A stretch of DNA of 64,000 nt, taken from Kolteria novifilia. Lineage in GTDB: Bacteria; Planctomycetota; Planctomycetia; Kolteriales; Kolteriaceae. How positions within the stretch are numbered: position 1 is the first letter of the stretch; the number at the start of each line of letters is the position of its first letter. The notes under the pieces were generated by a model that had not been told where the DNA came from, did no database searches, and was given only the letters and a program-made list of their open reading frames with translations. A program made the position numbers and the translations under genes. The DNA is taken from NCBI GenBank assembly GCA_007748055.1, contig CP036279.1, positions 5,518,001 through 5,582,000 on the forward strand. Reading direction: 5' to 3'. Below are positions 8,903 to 17,684 of this stretch, one piece after another.

Positions 8903-9562
8903 ATGAGCCGAACCTTCGTTTACGCCGCCCTGGCTGTGCTTGTGAGTGGGTTCGCCCTCTCGCACGCGCAAGCGGGCGGTTGTAGCGCATGTGACACATG
9001 TGCGACCTGTGAAAGCTGTTGCGATCCTTGTGGTGATCCCTGTGCCAAGACTGGCCTTCTCGCTCGCTTGTTCGCCAAGAAGCACTCTTGCTGCGATCCT
9101 TGCTGCGAATCCGCTCCGGTCTGCGATTGCGCCCCGGCGTGTGATAGCTGCTGCGACTCTTGCTGCGATCCTTGCTGCGAGGAGCCCGGCTTGCTCAAGA
9201 AGATCATGAACAAGATGAAGTGCAAGAAGGCTTGCGATTGCTGCGAGTGCGAAGCCGAGTGTGGCTGCGAAGCCGACTGTGGCTGCGAGGAAGCTTGCGA
9301 AGAGCCTTGCGATCCCTGCGCTTGTGGCTACAAGCGTGGTCTGATCGAGCGACTCGTCACCCGCTGCCCCAAGTGCGACGATTGCGGCTGCGACTGCGGT
9401 TGCACGCCCTGCGAAGTTGATTGTGGCTGCGATTGCGGATGCGATCCCTGCTGCAAGAAGGAGTGCTTCCTCAAGAAGCTCTTCAAGAAGAAGTGCGATC
9501 CTTGCTGCATGCCCGATTGCGGTTGCGAGAGCACCTGCACCAGCTGTGGCTGCGGTTCGTAA
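8903..9562 (+). CDS. Cys-rich modular secreted protein
   Basis: The start chosen is ATG 8903, 10 bases after GAAAGGAG; an in-frame upstream ATG at 8855 lacks this. The product has 219 residues with a signal peptide (about 1-25, ending AQAGG). I count 56 Cys, about 29% of the mature chain. They occur as CC, CxC, CDPCC and CGCDCGC clusters, separated by four basic amphipathic spacers: GLLARLFAKK, GLLKKIMNKMK, GLIERLVTR and CFLKKLFKKK. The chain therefore looks like repeated spacer-plus-Cys-cluster modules. It could be a disulfide-cross-linked wall or stalk component or a metal binder; nothing in the sequence decides. A rho-independent terminator follows. Confidence 0.8.
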   Translation: MSRTFVYAALAVLVSGFALSHAQAGGCSACDTCATCESCCDPCGDPCAKTGLLARLFAKKHSCCDPCCESAPVCDCAPACDSCCDSCCDPCCEEPGLLKKIMNKMKCKKACDCCECEAECGCEADCGCEEACEEPCDPCACGYKRGLIERLVTRCPKCDDCGCDCGCTPCEVDCGCDCGCDPCCKKECFLKKLFKKKCDPCCMPDCGCESTCTSCGCGS

Positions 9563-9627
9563 CGCTTCCCTTCGCATGGACACGTGAGCCCCTAGCGCCT
9601 CTCTTGTCCGACAAACCGAACGCCATC

Positions 9628-9662
9628 GGCCGACCGGATCACAAGTCCGTCGGCCTTTGGCT
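9628..9662 (+). terminator. Rho-independent terminator of the Cys-rich gene
   Basis: GGCCGACCGGA pairs with TCCGTCGGCC around a 7-base loop (one bulged C), followed by TTTGGCTTTT. It lies 66 bases after the Cys-rich stop. Confidence 0.7.
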
Positions 9663-9734
9663 TTTCTTGAGCGCCATGATTCCGACGGAACGATCTCAAC
9701 CCAATTACCTTCCTTTGGTTACGACGACCGCCGA

Positions 9735-10853
9735 TCAGTCGACCGGGTCCGCCTCGGTTGCTCTTTCGTGCTCGCGCCACGTCTGCGCCACGTTGTGTTT
9801 CGCCTGGTCTCTCCAGAGAGCGTCGACCGCCGCTGCCTCGGTGTCGGCGTAGAAACCCATCGTGGTCGCCAAGCTGGCGTGCCTCATCAGTTTCTGGAGA
9901 ACTTGGGCGGGAACCTTTCCGGCCCATCGGCTCCCAACGCTTCGCCGCAGATCGTGCAACGTGATGAGCCCCGATTTCGAACCGCCGCTGATGCCGGCCC
10001 GCTTGGCGATTGCTTGGAAGCGTCCCGAACGATCCTTGGCGAGCTCGTTCACTTCATCGCTGGGGATGAGTCGATCAATCGGAAGCCCTCCGGGAAACCG
10101 CTCCCGCAAGATCGCGTCCAGTTCCGGCGAGACGATCGCGTGTTCGTCGCTGCTACCCCTCTTCGGGGTCGGGATGAGGATACGATGCCCCTCGAGGTCG
10201 ATGTCCTCGCCCCGAACGTTGCGGGCCTCGCTGGACCGAAGTCCGGCATGCCAACAGAACGCGAGGAACAGTCGCCATCCGTCGTTGGGACAAGCCGCAA
10301 TCAATCGGTCGAAGACTTCCCCCGTAATGTTCGCGGCCCCCCGGATCTTCCTCCGGCTGATTGCCTTCGGGGCTGGCGGCATCTCGATTGTCGGTACGCG
10401 CTCGATGTATTGCCGCTTGAACGCCCATCGGAGAATCACGCGGAGGTACCGGAGATGAAGCTGGACCGTGAAGGGGCTTAGCTCCCGCTCTCTCAGCTTG
10501 GCGACAAACGCCGCGATCGTCCTCTCTGTGATACTGTTGATCGTCGTCAGCTTGACGTGTCTCTCGAATACATCAAACACGTCGCGGGCTCGCTGCTGGT
10601 TGGTCGCCGACGTCTCGATGAGTTTCTCGGACTCGTACAACTCCCGCAAACGCGACCATTTCATTCGTCCGCTATCGACATCGACGCCGCGGTTCAAGTC
10701 GACCTCGAGTTCCGCTCGCTGCTGCTCGGCGGCCCTCCAGTCGTTGGTTCCCGTCGACTTCGTCCGGCGCTTGCCGGTCGTCGGATCGTGCCACTCCAGC
10801 GCGAGGGTACGCCCCTTGCGCTGCTGAATCCAGACTCTTGTGCGTTCAGGCAT
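9735..10853 (-). CDS. Tyrosine recombinase / phage-type integrase (first copy)
   Basis: A 372-residue integrase. The start is ATG 10853 (MPERTRVWIQQRKG), preceded by GGAGG six bases upstream; the longer reading upstream looks non-coding. The N-terminal part (ERTRVWIQQRKGRTLALEWHD) resembles an arm-binding domain, then comes a core-binding domain (EKLIETSATNQQRARDVFDVF). The catalytic domain keeps the set: Arg in WHAGLRSSEA, Lys in PTPKRGSS, HDLRR, LMRHAS and Tyr in GFYADTE. It should be active in DNA strand exchange. It is the last of three same-strand genes (recombinase, AlbA_2-type protein, recombinase), next to the left boundary of the accessory region. Confidence 0.9.
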   Translation of the reverse strand: MPERTRVWIQQRKGRTLALEWHDPTTGKRRTKSTGTNDWRAAEQQRAELEVDLNRGVDVDSGRMKWSRLRELYESEKLIETSATNQQRARDVFDVFERHVKLTTINSITERTIAAFVAKLRERELSPFTVQLHLRYLRVILRWAFKRQYIERVPTIEMPPAPKAISRRKIRGAANITGEVFDRLIAACPNDGWRLFLAFCWHAGLRSSEARNVRGEDIDLEGHRILIPTPKRGSSDEHAIVSPELDAILRERFPGGLPIDRLIPSDEVNELAKDRSGRFQAIAKRAGISGGSKSGLITLHDLRRSVGSRWAGKVPAQVLQKLMRHASLATTMGFYADTEAAAVDALWRDQAKHNVAQTWREHERATEADPVD

Positions 10854-11114
10854 GATGCCTCCAGTACCGGGTTGCCGGGTGAAAGAGCCCCCACCCCGCC
10901 GGACCCGGTGGCCGACGAGGCAGGGGAGAAGATCAAGGGGACTTGGGGTCGGTGATCGTCTTTCGGTAGAGCGTTGCCATCGGGGTGGCCTCTTAGCTTG
11001 GTACGTCCGTTGTATCCGGAAGCCGCGCCCATCGCTGATGAGACTCAATCGCTCCTGGATCGACGGTCCGAGCGATGTCTCGAGAAGACCATCTGCCCGT
11101 GTCCATGATCACAG

Positions 11115-12086
11115 CTAGCCGTCGCCGAAGATGAAGGAGTCAAGGTCGTTTCGGCCTCTAAGATCCAATATATAATAAGGATCTGACGACATGCCTTTGA
11201 ATGCCAAAGGTACTCTCAGAGGTACGACGTCTCTTATCTCTGAGATGTGAAAGCCCAGGTCCAGCACCAAGCCTTTCTCGCTCTTTCCAGCAAGATTCAC
11301 TGGCTCCGAGAATACAAGTTCGATCTCGGCAAACCCGGAAGAGTGGATGATGATGCCGCCCTTCGACGCTACCACTCTTGGCGCCGTCGAGTCCTTGACG
11401 TTGAAGATCTGTACTATTGAAGTCTGTCCGTCAACCTTGCAAGACAATCGTCCCGTGTCGACCAGTACGGATGAGGCTCCCTGGTACTCGATGAGCACTT
11501 CTATGATGCCCTTATAACACAAGGTCTCGATGGACGTGCCCGATACGGTGTAAGTCATCTTGGAGAATGTAGCATCTCTTGCGATGAGCTCTGGAGTCTT
11601 AACTCGCTTGTTCAAGATTCTCAATAGGTCAGAGTGGTATGCGGATCGAGTAATTGTGCCGTCTCGCCACGGCACTTCGTACTTGTTTGGGTCCTTCTCG
11701 AACTGAACACGATACGGTGATTCGTCTGTGTGGAACACGAGAGCAACCACACTCTCGCCACCGTCTTCGAGAATGACATTCTGCGCGAACTTCAGTCTTG
11801 GTTTCGGCTCGCCCAGGTATTTCATGATTGAAGGCAGGATGCTGCTGATCTCATCTTCCTGGTGTTGCTCGACTTTCTTCTCTGCCGACTCATCAATGCC
11901 AACGATAAAGAGAATCTCTTGGTCCATCGCTGCATTGGCTGCGCCGGCGATTTGTCTGGCAATTCGGTGTTTGCCTGAGTCTGGCAACGAAAGCTTCAGT
12001 TCCGAGAAGGAGTCCTCTTGCTTGCCACCGTTTCTAACCACACGTGCAATATCGTTGACCTTCGCGTGAACTTGGCGTGAATCCAT
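11115..12086 (-). CDS. AlbA_2 (Schlafen-like) domain protein between two recombinases
   Basis: The start is ATG 12086, preceded by GAGAGGGGAG; an ATG 15 bases upstream lacks spacing. The 323-residue product begins with an AlbA_2/Schlafen-like domain: FSELKLSLPDSGKHRIARQIAGAAN, then EILFIVGIDESAEKK, then RLKFAQNVILEDGGESVVALVF and PWRDGTITRSA. The C-terminal half (YTVSGTSIETLCYKGIIEVLIEY onward) is a beta-rich region I do not recognise. AlbA_2 domains bind nucleic acid or nucleotides and occur in transcription regulators, Schlafen nucleases and some defence genes. GC content is visibly lower than in neighbours, suggesting transfer. I infer it is cargo of the flanking recombinases; a defence role is possible but not shown. 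Confidence 0.6.
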   Translation of the reverse strand: MDSRQVHAKVNDIARVVRNGGKQEDSFSELKLSLPDSGKHRIARQIAGAANAAMDQEILFIVGIDESAEKKVEQHQEDEISSILPSIMKYLGEPKPRLKFAQNVILEDGGESVVALVFHTDESPYRVQFEKDPNKYEVPWRDGTITRSAYHSDLLRILNKRVKTPELIARDATFSKMTYTVSGTSIETLCYKGIIEVLIEYQGASSVLVDTGRLSCKVDGQTSIVQIFNVKDSTAPRVVASKGGIIIHSSGFAEIELVFSEPVNLAGKSEKGLVLDLGFHISEIRDVVPLRVPLAFKGMSSDPYYILDLRGRNDLDSFIFGDG

Positions 12087-12155
12087 GGCTCCCCTCTCCA
12101 CGGCCCGGCCACTAACGCGACCGGGCCAGATCCTCGATAAAACACTTCGACACCA

Positions 12156-13229
12156 TCACAATGGTCGTGGCAGTTTGTCAACGATCGAGGCTCGCCCCGC
12201 GATCCTCGGGTCGATGTAGCTTCTCTCGGTGAGCCAACGGACGCTGTGTCCAAGGTCGGCCGTCGCGCTTCCCGGACAGACGGCCTCGCCATAGCTGGCT
12301 CGCGAACGTCTGATGCGGTGCCACTGCCCGCGAATGCTCGGATCGTAGAGACCGGCACGGTCAAGAAGCCGTCGGAACTTCCGCGTCAGATGGGGCCACG
12401 TGTAGGGCCAGGGCAGAAGCAGCTCTCGGTGGACGTCCCAGATTTTCTCGAGCTCGACGGCCGTCTGCACGGAGAACCCGACGAGCAAGTCTTCGGCATC
12501 CTTGCGCGTCTCTCCTCGTATCAGGGCGGTCCTTAACCTGATGTCGACATCGGCCGTCCTGACTTTCGTCAGCGCGGATCGTCTGATACCCGTGTCGTAG
12601 GCGAAAAGGATCGCCGCCGGCCACCACTTCGACGCCGGGATAGAGAAGCTCTCGCACTGAACCCAACCGGACGCGCTCTCGGCTGCCCGTAGCAGTCGCC
12701 CTATCTCCTCAACAGTCCAAGCGTTCGGGATCTTCTTCGTTTCTTTGAGTTTCCGAAACCGCGGTAGCTTGTCGACGTCGCCGGCGTGGAAGGCAAATCT
12801 CCAAACAGCTTGGATGTGCCGCAAGTCGCGGTTGATGGTCTGGGGCCTCACTTCGTCGCTTTCGAGGCGTCCCTTCGCCAACTCCGCCATCATCCGATCG
12901 GAGAAGTCGCTGATTCTGACAATCCGACCCACGATTCGCTCGAGATGCCGAATCGCGACCTCGTACCCATTCGTCGTTTCGGGGGCAGTCCCGACCAGCC
13001 TTTCCGGCGCGTACCGGTCTCGGAAATAGTTGATCACGCGAGTGAATGACGCGGTCTCGTTGATCGGATCAAGGGGCTTGACCGCTGAGACTCGCGTCCG
13101 ACCGGACTGAATCCGGCAATGGGGGTTAGGAATTCTCCTAACGAGCGTATGTAGCTTTTTGGCTACACCCCCGCCCTGCCTCACTTCACTCTCACTGGAC
13201 TCTCGCCCCATCCGAGTTTTCATCGGCAT
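12156..13229 (-). CDS. Tyrosine recombinase / phage-type integrase (second copy)
   Basis: The catalytic half shows Arg in YDTGIRRSALTKV, a possible Lys in RGETRKDAED, WHRIRRSRAS (HxxR), LGHSVR and Tyr in RSYIDPR, so it looks intact. An N-terminal core-binding domain (FRDRYAPERLVGTAPETTNGYEVAIRHLERI) precedes it. The start is uncertain: I use ATG 13229 (MPMKTRMGRE), with a weak GGAG upstream. The frame is open to 13508, but that part has no protein-like composition. The protein differs clearly from the recombinase ending at 9735, so this is not a recent duplication. It ends 69 bases before the AlbA_2-type start. Confidence 0.8.
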   Translation of the reverse strand: MPMKTRMGRESSESEVRQGGGVAKKLHTLVRRIPNPHCRIQSGRTRVSAVKPLDPINETASFTRVINYFRDRYAPERLVGTAPETTNGYEVAIRHLERIVGRIVRISDFSDRMMAELAKGRLESDEVRPQTINRDLRHIQAVWRFAFHAGDVDKLPRFRKLKETKKIPNAWTVEEIGRLLRAAESASGWVQCESFSIPASKWWPAAILFAYDTGIRRSALTKVRTADVDIRLRTALIRGETRKDAEDLLVGFSVQTAVELEKIWDVHRELLLPWPYTWPHLTRKFRRLLDRAGLYDPSIRGQWHRIRRSRASYGEAVCPGSATADLGHSVRWLTERSYIDPRIAGRASIVDKLPRPL

Positions 13230-13729
13230 TCCGACGCTCCGTCCGACTCGCGCTCCGGGCCGGCGTGGCCCGAACGCGCAGCGGGTCACCTGGTGCCGCT
13301 CGACGACGCGCCGAGCGCGCGCACGATCGACCGGAACCATTGCGAAGAGCAAATGACAGACGGAGGGCTGGCGATAGGATAGATGACAGCCATGGGCTCC
13401 GACCTTCCTGTAGGTCGATTCGTGGTCAGGGCTGCCGGGTGGTCTCAACACCCGGCGAGCCCGCTTCAAATCTATCGAATTGGCTGTCATGGCGTCAACG
13501 AGATACACGAGATTCCACCCGCCCTAAAGTATACTTTAAAGCCTTTGATTTGGGTCGTTCTACTGCTATTGGATCGGGGGCTTGGGGGGGTGCGTTAACC
13601 TATTGGTTTACGGCGTTAGTGACGCTCCCAACAAGGCGTTACCGGATATAGTAACGGGTGTAGAACAATTCCTACAGCACTCACGGCTTAGCTTTGAACC
13701 CAGAGCGAAGCGCGATCGCTCACGCGTCA
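13230..13729. other. Non-coding stretch between recombinase and tape-measure-like gene
   Basis: About 500 bases with no credible ORF. It contains AT-rich pieces (around 13530-13560) that could hold the promoter of the minus-strand recombinase operon. I see no clear attachment site, repeat or RNA gene. Confidence 0.3.
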
Positions 13730-15103
13730 CTAGTTCGGCAACGGGTTGATGGGTCGTCTATTCTGTTGCATCTTCGCCTGTTTGTCGGTCGCTCTCTCGA
13801 TGGCTTCCGCCGCTCGTTCCAATCGCTCCGCCGCGAGGGACTGTTTCTCCGCAGCTTGTTGAAGCTCTTGAACTTGGGCTTTGTCGCGGCGGGAGTAGCT
13901 CCCATCGGCGGACAATTGATCCTTCAGGTCGCGGGCCTGGAACGATAGATCCGACGCCCGTTGTCTCGCCGCTCTCGCCTGCTGACGTTCCTGGAGTTCG
14001 GCGGGAAGGAATCCCTGCACGACCTCATCTTGATTGAGCCGTTGTTGGCGCTGGGCGAGGACTTGGTTGATGGCCTGGGGTGCGAATCGCTGTTGATTGG
14101 CGGGAAGGAACTGGTTCGCGAACTGGAACGCTTGAGCCCCCGCGTCGAGCCCAGCGCCTAACTTGCTCTTGTCAAGGACCTGATTGAGCGGACCGCTTAG
14201 GGCGGAAGCCGTCTTGCCGATCGCGTCCCTGGTATCCTGTTGCTTGCGTTCGCGCTCCGCCTTCTTGTCGGCTTCGGCCTGGAACCGTGCCACTTCCCGC
14301 TGTCGCGCGAGAAGGTCGGACCGTTGCCCTTGGAGACGCGCCAACTGTTGCTCGGCGTCGAACAGTGGTTCGTTGGCGAACCCACCCAAACCGGGAATGT
14401 TGCCAAGGATGTTGCGGCGGATGCCATGCTTGTGACCGGACACAACGTTTTGTTGCTCGAGGATTTTCTTGTCGATGTCCGAGATGGCGGTATTGATCTC
14501 GTTCGCCTCGTTCTGCCTCGCGACCGCCTCTTGCCCCATCTGAAGCTCGCGCAGCTTTTGGCGGACGCTGTCGGCCGTCTTGCCGAACCGCTCCAGGGCC
14601 TTCTCTCCCTTCTCGACGTCGTTCGACGATTTCAGGAAGTTGTAACCGAGCGTCAGCGCCGCGGACGCCAGACCGGGGACCGCGAACAAGAGCGGACTGA
14701 TGCCGCCGAGCAGCATCGACAGGTTGTTCGACGCCGCCCGCGCGCCCGAGATGATGCCTTGCCAGCCACCTTGCATCGACGCGACCACCGCGAAGTCATC
14801 GAGTCCCTGGGAAAGCGCTGTTACCTGCATCTTGTCGAGACCGAGTGTCTTGTTCGCCTGATTCCCGCCCTTGGAAAGGTTCTTGTAGGCGAGTTTCAAT
14901 TCCTCGATCCGGCCGCGGACTCGAACGACTTCGGCCGCTTGGGCCTTCAATGCCGCTTGGGCTGCTTTACCGCCGGCGGTGGCGGTCTTGGCCGTGTTGA
15001 GTAGCTCTTTCGAGAGCAGCTTCTCTTTCTGAATCATCTTCGTCATCTCGGCGAGCGCATGGGACGCGTCGCCGTCGTACCGCAGGGTGGCTACCTCGGG
15101 CAT
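13730..15103 (-). CDS. Phage tail tape-measure-like coiled-coil protein (prophage remnant)
   Basis: A 457-residue protein; ATG 15103 is preceded by GGAGGAAG. It is Ala/Gln/Lys rich with long predicted coiled coils (residues ~15-80 and ~170-280; very Gln-rich at ~330-440). The segment QGLDDFAVVASMQGGWQGIISGARAASNNLSMLL, followed by a hydrophobic stretch (SPLLFAVPGLASAALTLGYNFL), resembles the N-terminal part of tail tape-measure proteins. At 457 residues it is short for a functional tape measure, and no other tail genes are nearby, so it is probably a relic of a prophage broken up by transposons. The IS630 starts 53 bases upstream of its start codon. Confidence 0.55.
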   Translation of the reverse strand: MPEVATLRYDGDASHALAEMTKMIQKEKLLSKELLNTAKTATAGGKAAQAALKAQAAEVVRVRGRIEELKLAYKNLSKGGNQANKTLGLDKMQVTALSQGLDDFAVVASMQGGWQGIISGARAASNNLSMLLGGISPLLFAVPGLASAALTLGYNFLKSSNDVEKGEKALERFGKTADSVRQKLRELQMGQEAVARQNEANEINTAISDIDKKILEQQNVVSGHKHGIRRNILGNIPGLGGFANEPLFDAEQQLARLQGQRSDLLARQREVARFQAEADKKAERERKQQDTRDAIGKTASALSGPLNQVLDKSKLGAGLDAGAQAFQFANQFLPANQQRFAPQAINQVLAQRQQRLNQDEVVQGFLPAELQERQQARAARQRASDLSFQARDLKDQLSADGSYSRRDKAQVQELQQAAEKQSLAAERLERAAEAIERATDKQAKMQQNRRPINPLPN

Positions 15104-15246
15104 TGTTCTTCCTCCAACCAGTGAAGATCAGACCACGTGGGCAAGTAGGATGGATCTAGTGGTTCATCTATCCTAGGATTTCGGGTTGGTTGATTGCTTC
15201 TGTTCGAGGAAACTTGCTGCTTCCTGGAAAGCACGGAGGTTTCCCA

Positions 15247-15456
15247 ATGAACAAGAAGTACATCGTTCGCCTCACGGAAGAGGAACGCGCAACTTGTCAC
15301 GCGGTCATCAAGAAGCTCAAAGGCTCCTCCCAGAAGGTTCGACGGGCACAAATGCTCTTGAAGACAGACGCCAACGGTCCGGCGTGGACGGATGAGAGAA
15401 TTGCCGAGGCTTTTGGTTGTCGTGTCCAGACCGTTGAGAATCTACGCAAACGCCTA
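15247..15456 (+). pseudogene. IS630 transposase orfA, 5' part (outer copy, disrupted)
   Basis: Starts at ATG 15247 (MNKKYIVRLTEEE) with GGAGG seven bases upstream. It encodes the N-terminal helix-turn-helix part (DERIAEAFGCRVQTVENLRKRL) and stops matching at the TA target, where the inner element begins. The reading continues at 16690 as VTESFALALDG. Confidence 0.85.
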
Positions 15457-15461
15457 GTGCA

Positions 15462-16600
15462 TCATCCATTCTTAATTTTTGGGTAGAGTCGGGCCAGTTT
15501 GGTGCGTGCTTCGTCGATTTGTAGTTGCCAGTCGACGCCGCGCTGCTTCTGGTTGGTCTGATCGGACCAAGCCCCGATTTCGTCTCGTAATTCGTCGAGT
15601 TCGCCGACGCGTCGACCGGTCAGACACTGTCGTGTCATCGCGCTCAGTTCGCATTCGGCGACGTTTAGCCAGCTCCCATGCTTCGGAGTGTAGACGAACG
15701 TGATTCGCTTGACATAGGCACGTGCCACGGCAGGCTCAAACAACTCGTAGAACGCTCCCTTGGTGTGGGTGTTTAGGTTGTCGAGAACCAGCGTCACTTG
15801 CTGGCAATCGGCGTAGCGAGTGTCGAGCAGTTGCGCGACCTCTTGCGCCCAATCAACCTTGGTGCGTTGCGACCTGGCCGTCGCTTGGCGAAAACCTGAA
15901 AGCGGCTCGCTGAACATGAAGATGCTCGCCGTTCCGTTTCGTTCATACTCGTAATCGACTCGCTTGGGATGGTCCTTGGCAGCTTCAATCGGCTGCCTTG
16001 TTTCTTTGATCAGCTGGACCGGTTGCTCGTCCATGCAAATGACCGGATGGTCTGCATCGTAGGGTCTTTCATAGGTTTCGAGGACTTCCTCCATGCAAGC
16101 GACGAACTCAGCGTCGTTCTCGGGGGGGATCACCCAATAGTCGATCATACGCTTGGTCATGCGATTTTTTTTAGCGTCTTGCGAACGGTCTCGGGACAAA
16201 TGGATTCCACTACCTCTAGTTTAACCAATTGATCGGCAAGCAGTTGCAGCGTCCACTTGCCGTATCCCTTGGGCGGCTCTCCCAGACGCATGGCGATTAG
16301 TCTTGCTTCGGCCTGCCCGTCGAGCTTCGGCGGAGTCGGTGGCTTCTCGCGTCTCATTCCATCCAATGCCAACGCAAAACTCTCGGTGACTAGGCGTTTG
16401 CGTAGATTCTCAACGGTCTGGACACGACAACCAAAAGCCTCGGCAATTCTCTCATCCGTCCACGCCGGACCGTTGGCGTCTGTCTTCAAGAGCATTTGTG
16501 CCCGTCGAACCTTCTGGGAGGAGCCTTTGAGCTTCTTGATGACCGCGTGACAAGTTGCGCGTTCCTCTTCCGTGAGGCGAACGATGTACTTCTTGTTCAT
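15462..16600 (-). CDS. IS630 transposase, two frames joined by -1 frameshifting (inner copy)
   Basis: orfA runs from ATG 16600 to a stop at 16157 (HTH domain; ends TVRKTLKKIA). orfB, in the -1 frame, covers the DDE domain and ends at 15462. Catalytic residues are visible: Asp in VICMDEQP, Asp in LVLDNLNTH and Glu in WLNVAECELSAM. A run of eight A (T at 16165-16172 on the plus strand) lies in the overlap; slipping back one base on A AAA AAA joins KTLKK to NRMTKRMIDYW. This frameshift is inferred from the sequence and is known for some IS630 elements. The fused protein of about 380 residues has the expected family size, so this copy is probably active. Confidence 0.85.
16165..16172 (-). promoter_or_regulatory. 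Slippery A8 run for -1 frameshift in IS630
   Basis: Eight A on the minus strand, right before the orfA stop and where the orfB frame opens. The outer copy has the same run at 16909-16916. Confidence 0.7.
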
Positions 16601-16690
16601 TGGGAAACCTCCGTGCTTTCCAGGAAGCAGCAAGTTTCCTCGAACAGAAGCAATCAACCAACCCGAAATCCTAGGATAGATGAACCACTA

Positions 16691-17619
16691 GTCACCGAGA
16701 GTTTTGCGTTGGCATTGGATGGAATGAGACGCGAGAAGCCACCGACTCCGCCGAAGCTCGACGGGCAGGCCGAAGCAAGACTAATCGCCATGCGTCTGGG
16801 AGAGCCGCCCAAGGGATACGGCAAGTGGACGCTGCAACTGCTTGCCGATCAATTGGTTAAGCTAGAGGTAGTGGAATCCATTTGTCCCGAGACCGTTCGC
16901 AAGACGCTAAAAAAAATCGCATGACCAAGCGTATGATCGACTATTGGGTGATCCCCCCCGAGAACGACGCTGAGTTCGTCGCTTGCATGGAGGAAGTCCT
17001 CGAAACCTATGAAAGACCCTACGATGCAGACCATCCGGTCATTTGCATGGACGAGCAACCGGTCCAGCTGATCAAAGAAACAAGGCAGCCGATTGAAGCT
17101 GCCAAGGACCATCCCAAGCGAGTCGATTACGAGTATGAACGAAACGGAACGGCGAGCATCTTCATGTTCAGCGAGCCGCTTTCAGGTTTTCGCCAAGCGA
17201 CGGCCAGGTCGCAACGCACCAAGGTTGATTGGGCGCAAGAGGTCGCGCAACTGCTCGACACTCGCTACGCCGATTGCCAGCAAGTGACGCTGGTTCTCGA
17301 CAACCTAAACACCCACACCAAGGGAGCGTTCTACGAGTTGTTTGAGCCTGCCGTGGCACGTGCCTATGTCAAGCGAATCACGTTCGTCTACACTCCGAAG
17401 CATGGGAGCTGGCTAAACGTCGCCGAATGCGAACTGAGCGCGATGACACGACAGTGTCTGACCGGTCGACGCGTCGGCGAACTCGACGAATTACGAGACG
17501 AAATCGGGGCTTGGTCCGACCAGACCAACCAGAAGCAGCGCGGCGTCGACTGGCAACTACAAATCGACGAAGCACGCACCAAACTGGCCCGACTCTACCC
17601 CAAAATTAAGAATGGATGA
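16691..17619 (+). pseudogene. IS630 transposase, remainder of the outer copy
   Basis: It continues the outer orfA from VTESFALALDG to TLKKIA (stop at 16922-16924), then orfB in the -1 frame to 17619 with the same DDE motifs (MDEQP, LDNLNTH, NVAECE). It lacks its own start because the inner IS630 separates it from the ATG at 15247. It is otherwise undamaged, so the disruption is recent. Confidence 0.85.
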
Positions 17620-17684
17620 TGCACTAGGCCGCGTCTCCAGGGGAGACTTCGCTTCCAACGGCTTGTGTGTCCGCCATTTTTTTT

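Larger units (their letters stand above)
15455..16690 (-). mobile_element. IS630-family element, inner complete copy
   Basis: It runs between TA dinucleotides at 15455 and 16689-16690, in opposite orientation to the outer copy it interrupts. Its ends are the same as the outer ends (TAGTGCATCATCC near the transposase 3' end, TAGTGGTTCATC near the 5' end). The two copies differ at only a couple of positions I could spot (for example GATC versus GACC in the orfB 3' part, and one base near the last codons), so insertion is recent. Confidence 0.9.
15157..17626 (+). mobile_element. IS630-family element, outer copy, interrupted by a second IS630
   Basis: Left end TAGTGGTTCATC at 15157 and right end complementary to TAGTGCATCATCC ending at 17626 form imperfect inverted repeats (about 20 of 28 positions match). 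Both ends begin at a TA, the IS630 target. The transposase gene is split at 15456/16689 by an opposite-oriented copy. Without that copy the element would be about 1.23 kb. Confidence 0.88.
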
